Part shown: one piece after another, positions 17,209 through 23,683 of the stretch
Layout: the number at the start of each line of letters is the position of its first letter
How positions within the stretch are numbered: the stretch's first letter is position 1
NCBI GenBank assembly: GCA_900767675.1
Contig: CAAFZX010000005.1
Span: 1-60,633, forward strand
Direction of reading: 5' to 3'
Length of the DNA: 60,633 bases
Origin: an uncultured Collinsella sp.
Lineage (GTDB): Bacteria > Actinomycetota > Coriobacteriia > Coriobacteriales > Coriobacteriaceae
Position numbers and translations under genes: made by a program
Notes under the pieces: model-generated
Database searches by the model: none
Seen by the model: only the letters and a program-made list of their open reading frames with translations
What the model was told of the DNA's origin: nothing

Positions 17209-17325
17209 GTGCATTACCTCCTGTGGTTAAACGGGCTTATGCCCTCCCACATCGTATCGTGTGCCCTATTGCACACATATAACGGGCACCCCGGTCGGAG
17301 CACCCGTCATTACCTAAAGAAATCG

Positions 17326-17754
17326 CTACTCAGCGATGGTGACGCCCATGGAACGGGCGGTACCAGCGATGATCTTCTTGGCGGCGTCAATGTCGTTGGC
17401 ATTGAGGTCCGGCATCTTGATCTCGGCGATCTTGGTGAGCTGCTCCTGGGAGAGCTGACCGACCTTGTCGGCCTGGGGCTTAGCGGAACCAGACTTGAGG
17501 TTCAGCTCCTTCTTGATGAGGTGAGCCGCCGGCGGGGTCTTGGTGATGAAGGAGAAGGACTTGTCCTCGTAGACAGAGATCTCAACGGGGATGATGTCAC
17601 CCTTCTTGTCCTGCGTCTCGGCGTTAAAGGCCTGGCAGAACTGCATGATGTTCACGCCAGCAGCGCCCAGGGCGGGGCCGACGGGAGGAGCGGGGTTAGC
17701 TGCACCAGCAGGAATCTGGAGCTTAATGACGTTGGCAACCTTCTTCTCAGCCAT
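17326..17754 (-). CDS. rplK: 50S ribosomal protein L11
   Basis: L11 (142 aa) forms the base of the GTPase-associated stalk and is needed for RelA activation. The Pro-rich N-terminal VIKLQIPAGAANPAPPVGPALG and the C-terminal rRNA-binding part ending in GTARSMGVTI are both intact. The start at 17754 is used because the upstream ATG directly abuts AAAGGA. It lies 117 bases upstream of rplA; the intergenic region holds no clear terminator. Confidence 0.97.
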   Translation of the reverse strand: MAEKKVANVIKLQIPAGAANPAPPVGPALGAAGVNIMQFCQAFNAETQDKKGDIIPVEISVYEDKSFSFITKTPPAAHLIKKELNLKSGSAKPQADKVGQLSQEQLTKIAEIKMPDLNANDIDAAKKIIAGTARSMGVTIAE

Positions 17755-17874
17755 GGTCATTCCTTTCGAATCACGAGTGTGAAGTACTTGCTATATCGTA
17801 AGCACGCACGTGTTAGAAGCACTCCTGAGATGAGCAGTCACAGAAGAAGCACGCTCGCGCGAACGGACGAAAAC

Positions 17875-18411
17875 TTAAGCGATGACAGCGACCTGGTTAA
17901 AGTCGAGCTCGACCGGCGTCTCGCGGCCAAAGATCATCAGCGTGACCTTGAGCTTGCCAGCCTCGGTGTTAACCTCGGAGACCTTGCCATCAAAGTCGGT
18001 AAGCGGGCCATCGGTGACGCGGACGGACGTGCCGACCTGAATATCAACCGAGGTGCGCTTGGGCGAATCGCCCTTACCGGGACGACGAGTCATCTTGTTG
18101 TACTCGTCGCGGGAAAGCGGAGCGGGCTTGCCGTTGCCGCCCAGGAAACCGGTGACGCCGGGCGTGTTGCGGACGCACGTCCATGCATCGTCATCCATCT
18201 CCATGCGGACCAGAACATAACCCGGGAAGATCTTGGAATCCTTGGTCTCGCGCTTGCCACCCTCTTTAATCTCGGTGACACGCTCCATAGGAATCTCGAT
18301 ATCAAAGATACGGTCCTGCATGCCCATAGTCTCGATGCGATGCTCGAGATCGGACTTAACACGGTTCTCGTATCCAGAGTAAGTGTGAACGACGTACCAA
18401 CGCTTAGACAT
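17875..18411 (-). CDS. nusG: Transcription elongation/antitermination factor NusG
   Basis: NusG (178 aa) links RNA polymerase to the leading ribosome and Rho. The N-terminal NGN domain opens with SKRWYVVHTYSGYENRVK and includes FPGYVLVRMEMDD. The C-terminal KOW domain shows VRVTDGPLTDFDGKVSEVN. It starts 3 bases after the secE stop codon, so the genes are coupled. Confidence 0.97.
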   Translation of the reverse strand: MSKRWYVVHTYSGYENRVKSDLEHRIETMGMQDRIFDIEIPMERVTEIKEGGKRETKDSKIFPGYVLVRMEMDDDAWTCVRNTPGVTGFLGGNGKPAPLSRDEYNKMTRRPGKGDSPKRTSVDIQVGTSVRVTDGPLTDFDGKVSEVNTEAGKLKVTLMIFGRETPVELDFNQVAVIA

Positions 18412-18414
18412 GGT

Positions 18415-18753
18415 TTAGCCCCTCAATCCAGAGAACAGAGCAAGAGCCTCGCCAAAGCCAGCATCGAGCAGAGCGATGACGACGCCGACGACGATCAGAG
18501 AAGCGCAAACGACGACCGAGTAGTTCACGAGCTCCTTCTTATCGGGCCACGTGACACGCTTCATCTCGGACTTGACCGAAGCGAAATACTTCTTGGTGCG
18601 GGCGAAGAAACCAGACTTCTCGTTCTTCTTGGACTTCGCAGCCTTCTCGTTCTTCTTGGCAACGGCCTTCTTGGCCTCAACCTTGGAGTTGGCGGCAGCG
18701 TTGTTGGCAGGTGCCGGCTGCTGAGCCTTCTTCTTGTTCTTCTTGTTGGCCAT
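18415..18753 (-). CDS. secE: Preprotein translocase subunit SecE
   Basis: SecE (112 aa) is an essential part of the SecYEG channel. The core is the short amphipathic region and single membrane segment at the C terminus (SVKSEMKRVTWPDKKELVNY, then a hydrophobic stretch to about residue 100). The first 50 residues are a Lys/Ala/Asn-rich soluble extension, longer than in Bacillus SecE (about 60 aa in total) and common in actinobacterial forms. GGAGGT precedes the ATG. Confidence 0.95.
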   Translation of the reverse strand: MANKKNKKKAQQPAPANNAAANSKVEAKKAVAKKNEKAAKSKKNEKSGFFARTKKYFASVKSEMKRVTWPDKKELVNYSVVVCASLIVVGVVIALLDAGFGEALALFSGLRG

Positions 18754-18792
18754 TTGGGTTACCTCCGCGCAATGCGCTTATACATGAGTAAA

Positions 18793-18820
18793 CCGTAAGC
18801 CCCCAATTGGGAGCTTACGG
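18793..18820. terminator. Hairpin between tRNA-Trp and secE
   Basis: CCGTAAGC(C/T)CCC and its complement form a near-perfect 12-bp stem around AATT. On the minus strand it is followed by TTTACT. It is a weak terminator or a processing site within the rpmG-tRNA-secE transcript. Confidence 0.65.
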
Positions 18821-18832
18821 AATAATGACTGG

Positions 18833-18905
18833 CACGCCAGGAAGGACTCGAACCCTCAACACTCGGTTTTGGAGACCGATGCTCTACCAATTGAACTACT
18901 GGCGT
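18833..18905 (-). tRNA. tRNA-Trp (anticodon CCA)
   Basis: A 73-base cloverleaf with acceptor ACGCCAG/CTGGCGT, anticodon loop CTCCAAA and T arm GGGTTCGAGTCC. The 3' CCA is not encoded. It sits between rpmG and secE, a common bacterial order. Confidence 0.96.
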
Positions 18906-18918
18906 ATGTGACTAGAGA

Positions 18919-19068
18919 CTAGCGAGTCTCTTTGTGCAGCGTGTGGTGACGGCACCAGGGGCAATACTTCTTAATCTCCATACGATCAGGCATGGTCGAC
19001 TTGTTCTTGGTGGTCGTATAGTTGCGGCGCTTGCACTCAGTGCACGCAAGAGTAACTAGAGTACGCAT
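18919..19068 (-). CDS. rpmG: 50S ribosomal protein L33
   Basis: This 49-residue protein begins MRTLVTLACTECKRRNYTTT and ends CPWCRHHTLHKETR. Two CxxC pairs (CTEC and CPWC) mark it as the zinc-binding C+ form of L33. It starts the rpmG-tRNA-Trp-secE-nusG-rplK-rplA transcript and has its own strong promoter about 45 bases upstream. The length is normal for the family. Confidence 0.95.
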   Translation of the reverse strand: MRTLVTLACTECKRRNYTTTKNKSTMPDRMEIKKYCPWCRHHTLHKETR

Positions 19069-19113
19069 GTATCCTGAACCTTTCATTTCCGCCCCGTACG
19101 GGCACGAGTTGTT

Positions 19114-19143
19114 ACTTTATCAGCTCCACGTAAGTGCTGTCAA
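19114..19143 (-). promoter_or_regulatory. Promoter for rpmG-tRNA-Trp-secE
   Basis: A perfect -35 TTGACA (19138-19143) and -10 TAAAGT (19114-19119) are 18 bases apart. The sequence upstream of the -35 (TTTTCAT next to it) is shared with the tRNA-Tyr/tuf promoter, which suggests a common stable-RNA type promoter. Confidence 0.8.
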
Positions 19144-19282
19144 TGAAAACCTCGAGTCAATTGGTTCTCGGTGGGTCCATTCATATTTGGAACACATCAA
19201 TGAAGCCATCGAGAGCTAATCGACGGTGCATCCAGGACCATTATCGATCCTCTCGACACCAGCAACGGCTCAACATCCATTG

Positions 19283-19320
19283 CAGAAAAGAACCCGGCAC
19301 CCATATAAGTGCCGGGTTCT
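19283..19320 (-). terminator. Rho-independent terminator of tuf
   Basis: GAACCCGGCAC and its perfect 11-bp complement enclose an 8-base loop and are followed by TTTTC on the minus strand. Confidence 0.92.
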
Positions 19321-19347
19321 CTAAGTCAGCTATATCAAAGAGCTAAT

Positions 19348-20538
19348 TTACTCAATGATCGTGGAGACGATGCCCGAACCGACGGTGTGGCCGCCCTCGC
19401 GGATAGCGAAGCGCAGGCCCTCCTCCATGGCGATCGGGTGGATGAGGTCGCCCTCGATGGTGATGTGGTCACCAGGCATAGCCATCTCGGTGCCCTCGGG
19501 GAGCTTGACCGTACCGGTAACGTCGGTGGTACGGAAGTAGAACTGAGGACGATAACCATCGAAGAACGGGGTGTGACGGCCGCCCTCCTCCTTGGTCAGA
19601 ACGTAGATCTCACCGGTGAACTTGGTGTGCGGGGTAACCGAACCGGGCTTGCAGAGAACCTGGCCGCGCTCGATGTCCTCGCGCTTGATGCCGCGGAGCA
19701 GCAGACCGACGTTGTCGCCAGCCTCGCAGAAGTCCATGGACTTACGGAACATCTCGATACCGGTAACGACGGTGTTCTGGGTATCCTTGATGCCGACGAT
19801 CTCGACGGGCTCGTTGAGCTTGAGCTCACCGCGCTCGACACGGCCGGTAGCAACGGTACCACGGCCGGAGATGGTCATAACGTCCTCAACGGCCATCAGG
19901 AACGGGAGGTCGTTGTTACGAGCAGGCGTCGGGATGTACTCGTCGACGGCGTTCATGAGCTCACGGATAGCGTCCATCCACTTGGCGTCGCCCTCGAGAG
20001 CGCCCAGAGCGGAACCACGGATGACGGGGATGTCGTCGCCGGGGAAATCGTACTCGGAGAGGAGCTCACGGGTCTCCATCTCGACGAGGTCGATGAGCTC
20101 GTCATCGTCGACCATGTCGCACTTGTTCAGGAAGACGACGATGTAGGGAACGCCGACCTGACGGGCGAGCAGGATGTGCTCGCGGGTCTGAGCCATGGGG
20201 CCGTCGGTAGCGGCGATGACCAGGATAGCGCCGTCCATCTGAGCAGCACCGGAGATCATGTTCTTGACGTAGTCAGCGTGGCCCGGGCAGTCAACGTGAG
20301 CGTAGTGACGGGCAGCAGTCTCGTACTCGACGTGGGAGACGGAGATCGTAATGCCGCGCTCGCGCTCCTCGGGAGCCTTGTCGATGTTCTCGAACGCAGT
20401 GAAGTCAGCCTTGCAGCCCTCGGTCTCGGAGAGAACCTTGGTGATGGCAGCGGTCAGCGTGGTCTTGCCGTGGTCGACGTGACCAATGGTGCCGATGTTA
20501 ACATGCGGCTTAGTGCGCTCAAACTTCTCTTTGGCCAT
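19348..20538 (-). CDS. tuf: Elongation factor Tu
   Basis: EF-Tu (396 aa) delivers aminoacyl-tRNA to the ribosome. The start MAKEKFERTKPHVNIGTIGH follows AGAGGAGGG; an in-frame extension upstream is not used. The GTPase motifs GHVDHGKTT, DCPGHADYV and NKCD are intact, and the C-terminal barrels are complete to the end (GHTVGSGIVSTIIE). The gene follows three tRNA genes on the same transcript, like the tRNA-tufB operon of E. coli. No fusA or rpsG is adjacent, so this copy is outside the str operon. Confidence 0.98.
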   Translation of the reverse strand: MAKEKFERTKPHVNIGTIGHVDHGKTTLTAAITKVLSETEGCKADFTAFENIDKAPEERERGITISVSHVEYETAARHYAHVDCPGHADYVKNMISGAAQMDGAILVIAATDGPMAQTREHILLARQVGVPYIVVFLNKCDMVDDDELIDLVEMETRELLSEYDFPGDDIPVIRGSALGALEGDAKWMDAIRELMNAVDEYIPTPARNNDLPFLMAVEDVMTISGRGTVATGRVERGELKLNEPVEIVGIKDTQNTVVTGIEMFRKSMDFCEAGDNVGLLLRGIKREDIERGQVLCKPGSVTPHTKFTGEIYVLTKEEGGRHTPFFDGYRPQFYFRTTDVTGTVKLPEGTEMAMPGDHITIEGDLIHPIAMEEGLRFAIREGGHTVGSGIVSTIIE

Positions 20539-20634
20539 AAAGCCCTCCTCTAAACAGGTCGTCCCCGGACGGGACTTTGCCTTTATACCATAGTGGCCTC
20601 TCAACATACTATTGAGAAGCCACCGTGTTACCTA

Positions 20635-20711
20635 TGGTAGCGGTGACTGGATTCGAACCAGTGACGCCACGGGTATGAACCGTGTGCTCTAACCAACTGA
20701 GCTACACCGCC
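20635..20711 (-). tRNA. tRNA-Met (anticodon CAT), elongator type
   Basis: A 77-base cloverleaf with acceptor GGCGGTG/CACCGCT, anticodon loop TTCATAC and encoded CCA. The anticodon stem CACGG/CCGTG lacks the three G-C pairs of initiator tRNA and position 1-72 is a G-U pair, so it is called as elongator. Confidence 0.93.
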
Positions 20712-20714
20712 GGA

Positions 20715-20790
20715 TGGAGCCTGCAACCAGACTTGAACTGGTGACCTCTTCGTTACCAACGAAGTGCTCTACCGACTGAGCTATACAGGC
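20715..20790 (-). tRNA. tRNA-Thr (anticodon GGT)
   Basis: A 76-base cloverleaf with anticodon stem CTTCG/CGAAG, loop TTGGTAA and encoded CCA. It is 3 bases from tRNA-Met. Confidence 0.96.
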
Positions 20791-20800
20791 ACTTGACGGG

Positions 20801-20882
20801 TGGGAGCTATAGGATTCGAACCTATGTAGGCAGAGCCAACGGGTTTACAGCCCGTCCCCATTAACCACTCGGGCAAACTCCC
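20801..20882 (-). tRNA. tRNA-Tyr (anticodon GTA)
   Basis: An 82-base class II tRNA with a long variable arm (TTGGCTCTGCC), anticodon loop CTGTAAA and acceptor GGGAGTT/AGCTCCC. CCA is not encoded. It is first in the tRNA-tuf transcript. Confidence 0.95.
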
Positions 20883-20944
20883 AATCGTTCAAGTATCCGC
20901 AGGTCCTTTGGTCTTTTGGACCGCCGCCCCCGCGAACGAAAAAG

Positions 20945-20974
20945 ATAATACGATGCAACCTTGGGGGCTGTCAA
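20945..20974 (-). promoter_or_regulatory. Strong promoter of tRNA-Tyr/Thr/Met-tuf
   Basis: A perfect TTGACA (20969-20974) and TATTAT (20945-20950) lie 18 bases apart, about 55 bases before tRNA-Tyr. Confidence 0.85.
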
Positions 20975-21238
20975 CGAAAACCTCTAGATACACGGTTCCG
21001 GGCGTATCTATATAGCCGTGACCTGCGGTTTTGTTGAGTTTGGATATGAAGGATGGTGGATTTGCATGTAGCGGTGACATTTCACGAGGGAATACTTTGT
21101 CGTAGTGGAGTGAGCCTGCAGAACATCCCTTCGATAACGACTCATTTGCACCTATATATAGGTCGGGATCGGGTTTCCCAGACAGAAGATTGCTCTTCCC
21201 AGGCAAAATCGAGCGTGGATTTTCTTCCGTTTGAAATC

Positions 21239-21331
21239 GAGCGTGGATAATCTCCCACTTTTGACGTGCCACTGGGCCCAATGTGGCAGATTATCCACGC
21301 TCATTCACTAAGCGGGAGATTATCCACGCTC
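21239..21331. repeat. 18-bp inverted repeat array with TTATCCACG cores
   Basis: GAGCGTGGATAATCTCCC (21239-21256) is the exact complement of the sequence at 21314-21331. A third partial copy lies at 21286-21302 and a fourth (GAGCGTGGATTTTC) at 21211-21224. Each full copy contains TTATCCACG, one base from the DnaA box TTATCCACA. No gene is present; the gap 20975-21576 has no other coding potential. Confidence 0.8.
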
Positions 21332-21385
21332 GTATGTCCGAAAATCCTCGCTCGATCAAGTAGACCAGGGACTTCGCCGTTTTCA

Positions 21386-21440
21386 TCTCGATCTGTAACA
21401 GTAAGAGGGTTATTCCTCCCCTATCTGTTACAGATTGAGA
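21386..21440. repeat. CTGTAACAG palindromic element, copy A
   Basis: TCTCgATCTGTAACAG and CTGTTACAGATtGAGA pair over 16 bases with one mismatch around a 23-base loop. Confidence 0.8.
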
Positions 21441-21464
21441 TATTACGCAGAGACCCCAGCTCGC

Positions 21465-21521
21465 GTCTCATTCTGTAACAGTAAGTACGGTTTTCAGCCT
21501 CTTCGTGTTACAGATCGAGAC
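21465..21521. repeat. CTGTAACAG palindromic element, copy B
   Basis: GTCTCatTCTGTAACA and TGTTACAGAtcGAGAC pair around a 25-base loop. It is a diverged tandem copy of element A, 25 bases away. Both copies share CTGTAACAGTAAG at the left arm. Confidence 0.8.
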
Positions 21522-21576
21522 AAACCTGAAGCTTGGTTGGCGCCAAATCCGCTGACTTATCGACATAAATAGAAAC

Positions 21577-21605
21577 GGGCCCTGTCCCAATTGGAGACAG
21601 AGCCC
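21577..21605 (-). terminator. Terminator of tRNA-Thr(TGT)
   Basis: GGGCTCTGTC and GACAGGGCCC (one G-U type mismatch) enclose TCCAATTGG and are followed by GTTTCTATTT on the minus strand. The loop side again carries GGGACAGG. Confidence 0.8.
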
Positions 21606-21615
21606 GAAACTCTCA

Positions 21616-21690
21616 TGGAGCCAGTGACAGGAATCGAACCTGCAACCCACTGATTACAAATCAGTTGCGCTACCGTTGCGCCACACTGGC
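21616..21690 (-). tRNA. tRNA-Thr (anticodon TGT)
   Basis: A 75-base cloverleaf with acceptor GCCAGTG/CACTGGC, anticodon loop TTTGTAA, T arm GGTTCGATTCC and encoded CCA. Its anticodon arm is partly duplicated at 21847-21875. Confidence 0.96.
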
Positions 21691-21720
21691 ACACTTGGCG
21701 CTTTCGCGCGAAGCTTGTTA

Positions 21721-21749
21721 AGAATAAAGGAATTGCGGACGAGGCGCAA
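21721..21749 (-). promoter_or_regulatory. Putative promoter of tRNA-Thr(TGT)
   Basis: TTGCGC (21744-21749) and TATTCT (21721-21726) are 17 bases apart, 30 bases before the tRNA 5' end. Confidence 0.6.
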
Positions 21750-21774
21750 CAGACCCTTCACCCGACCACATCTC

Positions 21775-21837
21775 AAAACTATTCGTCAGAACGAATAGTT
21801 TTATCTGTTCGTCAGAACCAAAAACTATTCGTTTTGG
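21775..21837. promoter_or_regulatory. ACTATTCGT palindrome cluster
   Basis: AAAACTATTCGT and its perfect complement are separated by CAGA (21775-21802). A third half-site AAAACTATTCGTTTTGG follows at 21821-21837. The form is typical of an operator for a helix-turn-helix regulator, but no gene starts here; it may be left from a lost accessory gene. Confidence 0.55.
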
Positions 21838-21846
21838 CGAGACCGA

Positions 21847-21875
21847 CCTGCAACTCACTGATTACAAACCAGTTG
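21847..21875 (-). other. Partial copy of the tRNA-Thr(TGT) anticodon arm
   Basis: Twenty-seven of 29 bases match tRNA-Thr(TGT) at 21639-21667, in the same orientation, covering the anticodon arm and variable region. No cloverleaf can form. It looks like an integration or recombination scar. Confidence 0.75.
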
Positions 21876-21914
21876 GTTGGTCAATCGAGAAAGCAGCCCC
21901 CTTTGAAGGTCTAC

Positions 21915-22592
21915 CTACCTCCCGCGAAGGGCCTTGAGCTTGGCCAGGGCATCGGGGCTCAGGCGACTGCCCAGAGTCATCTTGATCTGCGGAGCTTCCT
22001 CTGCCTCGTGAACGTCGTTATCGATCTGCTTGATCTCGTCCACCAGCATGCGGCTCGAGATGCGCGTGACGCCCTTGCCCATGACGACGGCTTGAATCGT
22101 GCCGTCGCTCGATACCACGGAGCACGCGCGGCCTTCCTCGCGTGCCTCGATGCAGAGCTTCTGCACCACGGTATCGGCCGAAACGCCCGTCGGCGAAAAC
22201 TCAATGCGCACGCCGCGGGCCGGTAGGTTGGGGCGCTCGCTGGAGATGTTGCCCGCGCCGTCGAACACGATCACGGCCTCGTAACGGCCCTGGGCAAACG
22301 CCGCGACATCGTTGATGAGCGCAGTACGAGCCATGTCGTGGACGTCGCTGGAATACGGATCGTCGGAATGGTCGTACACGAGCTTTTCGTAGCGCGGCGT
22401 GCAGTGGATCACGTTGTAGCCGTCGACCACCAGCAGCTCGGGCTTATTGGAGTGCACCGTCGAGACCGGATCGGCGATGGCCTGCGCAAACGCATTGCCG
22501 CCCACGCCATAGGTCGCGGCCGAAACAATCGGCTTGGCCGAGCCCTCGCCAAAGCGCTTGGCCTTGGACTTGGCGCGGTTCTTCTTGGACAT
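21915..22592 (-). CDS. yacP: YacP-like NYN-domain ribonuclease (Rae1 family)
   Basis: This 225-residue cytosolic protein has a basic N-terminal tail and a NYN (PIN-like) domain from about residue 50. The acidic metal-binding residues are visible in LLVVDGYNVIH, VIVFDGAGN and VVSSDGTIQ. The Bacillus homologue Rae1 cleaves mRNA in the ribosomal A site. It begins 3 bases after rlmB with GGGGAGGAG inside the rlmB end, so it is coupled, and the rlmB-yacP order is that of Bacillus. The C-terminal LGSRLSPDALAKLKALRGR is normal for the family. Confidence 0.88.
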   Translation of the reverse strand: MSKKNRAKSKAKRFGEGSAKPIVSAATYGVGGNAFAQAIADPVSTVHSNKPELLVVDGYNVIHCTPRYEKLVYDHSDDPYSSDVHDMARTALINDVAAFAQGRYEAVIVFDGAGNISSERPNLPARGVRIEFSPTGVSADTVVQKLCIEAREEGRACSVVSSDGTIQAVVMGKGVTRISSRMLVDEIKQIDNDVHEAEEAPQIKMTLGSRLSPDALAKLKALRGR

Positions 22593-22595
22593 GCG

Positions 22596-23516
22596 CTACT
22601 CCTCCCCCATGAGCTCGCCGGCATTGCGGCGCAGCCACTCAAAGCACAGCGCGGTAGTCGCCTGTGCCACGTTGAGGCTCTCGGTCATGCCGCGCTGGGG
22701 AAGCTTGGTCAAAAAGTCGCATTTCTCGAGCACCAGGCGCGAGATGCCGTCGCCCTCGGAGCCCATGACGAGCGCCACGCGGCCCTCGAAGGGGGCGTCC
22801 CAGCAACTGCCTTCGGCGTGCTCGGAGGCGCCGCCCACCCAAAAGCCGGCGGCCTTAAGGTCATCGAGCGCACGGGCGATATTAGGAACCTGTGCGATGG
22901 GCAGATGCATGACGGCGCCGGCGGAGGTCTTGTAGCTGCCAACGGTCACACCGGCGGCGCGCTTGTTGGCAATGATGACGCCCGCCGCGCCCACGACCTC
23001 GGTGGAGCGCACGATCGCACCAAAGTTGCCATCGTCGGTCACATGGTCGAGCACGACGACGAGCGCCGGTCCGTCACCCGCGCGATCGAGGATATCGGCG
23101 ACATCAGCATAGGGGAAATTTCCCACCTCGAGCGCAATGCCCTGGTGAGCGCCATGGCTCGACAGCGCATCGAGCTGCGCGCGCGGCACATACTTAATGC
23201 GGACGCCCGCGGCGTTGAGGTCATCAACCAGACGAAACAGGGCGGCATCGCGCTCCCCGCCCTCGGCGATGAGCGCGCACTTGACGGGAAAGCCGGTACG
23301 CAGTGCCTCGGCAGCAGCACGGCGACCTTCGATAAACTCGCCCTTGGGAACCTGGACGTTGTCGCGGTTGCGATCTCGCTGCGGGCGCGCAGCCTGGGCT
23401 TGGGAGCGCTCGCGCTGACCCTTGGGAGCGGCAGCGCGGTCGTTGCGGCGAATCGGACGCGAGCCAGAAGCAGCCTGCTTGCCTCCACGCGGCGCACGCT
23501 TGCGATTGTCGGCCAT
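22596..23516 (-). CDS. rlmB: 23S rRNA (guanosine-2'-O-)-methyltransferase RlmB
   Basis: RlmB (306 aa) is a SPOUT-fold enzyme that methylates G2251 of 23S rRNA using SAM. Residues 1-55 are a basic Arg/Gln/Ala-rich extension. The substrate-binding domain follows (EFIEGRRAAAEALRTG), then the knotted catalytic domain with motif 1 DDGNFGAIVRS, motif 2 LVMGSEGDGIS and motif 3 ESLNVAQATTALCF. It lies in the disA-ispD-ispF-cysS-rlmB-yacP series. A long hairpin separates it from cysS. Confidence 0.94.
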   Translation of the reverse strand: MADNRKRAPRGGKQAASGSRPIRRNDRAAAPKGQRERSQAQAARPQRDRNRDNVQVPKGEFIEGRRAAAEALRTGFPVKCALIAEGGERDAALFRLVDDLNAAGVRIKYVPRAQLDALSSHGAHQGIALEVGNFPYADVADILDRAGDGPALVVVLDHVTDDGNFGAIVRSTEVVGAAGVIIANKRAAGVTVGSYKTSAGAVMHLPIAQVPNIARALDDLKAAGFWVGGASEHAEGSCWDAPFEGRVALVMGSEGDGISRLVLEKCDFLTKLPQRGMTESLNVAQATTALCFEWLRRNAGELMGEE

Positions 23517-23558
23517 AAAGCGACCTCCTAAATACGACTATCAAACGAAACAAATAGA

Positions 23559-23661
23559 CCGACCGCCCGAGGTGCGGCAGATTGCCTTGAAAGAGGAGGG
23601 CATAGACCTTGAGGTCATGCCCGACGATTGAAAGGCAAGGTGCCGTGGCTCGGGCGGTCGG
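23559..23661 (-). ncRNA. Long multi-stem hairpin between cysS and rlmB (candidate structured RNA)
   Basis: Four stacked helices form one 103-base rod: CCGACCGCCCGAG/CTCGGGCGGTCGG (13 bp), CGGCA/TGCCG, GCCTT/AAGGC and a terminal stem GGGCATGACC/GGTCTATGCCC with a one-base bulge. No long U-run follows, so it is not a simple terminator. The terminal stem recurs after lysS. Confidence 0.65.
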
Positions 23662-23683
23662 GTGCTTGGGAAACCCGCGGGGA

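Noticed and set aside
16693..18798. A 701-codon open frame on the plus strand over rplA-rplK-nusG-secE
   Set aside because: It is antisense to four certain genes and arises from high-GC codon bias; its translation has low-complexity composition and no family resemblance.
21053..21478. Two short plus-strand frames in the repeat hub (65 and 70 codons)
   Set aside because: They consist almost wholly of palindromic repeats, lack start signals and encode no plausible protein.
20985..21521. CRISPR array
   Set aside because: The repeats are palindromes of different families with irregular spacing and no uniform spacers; no cas genes are in the window.
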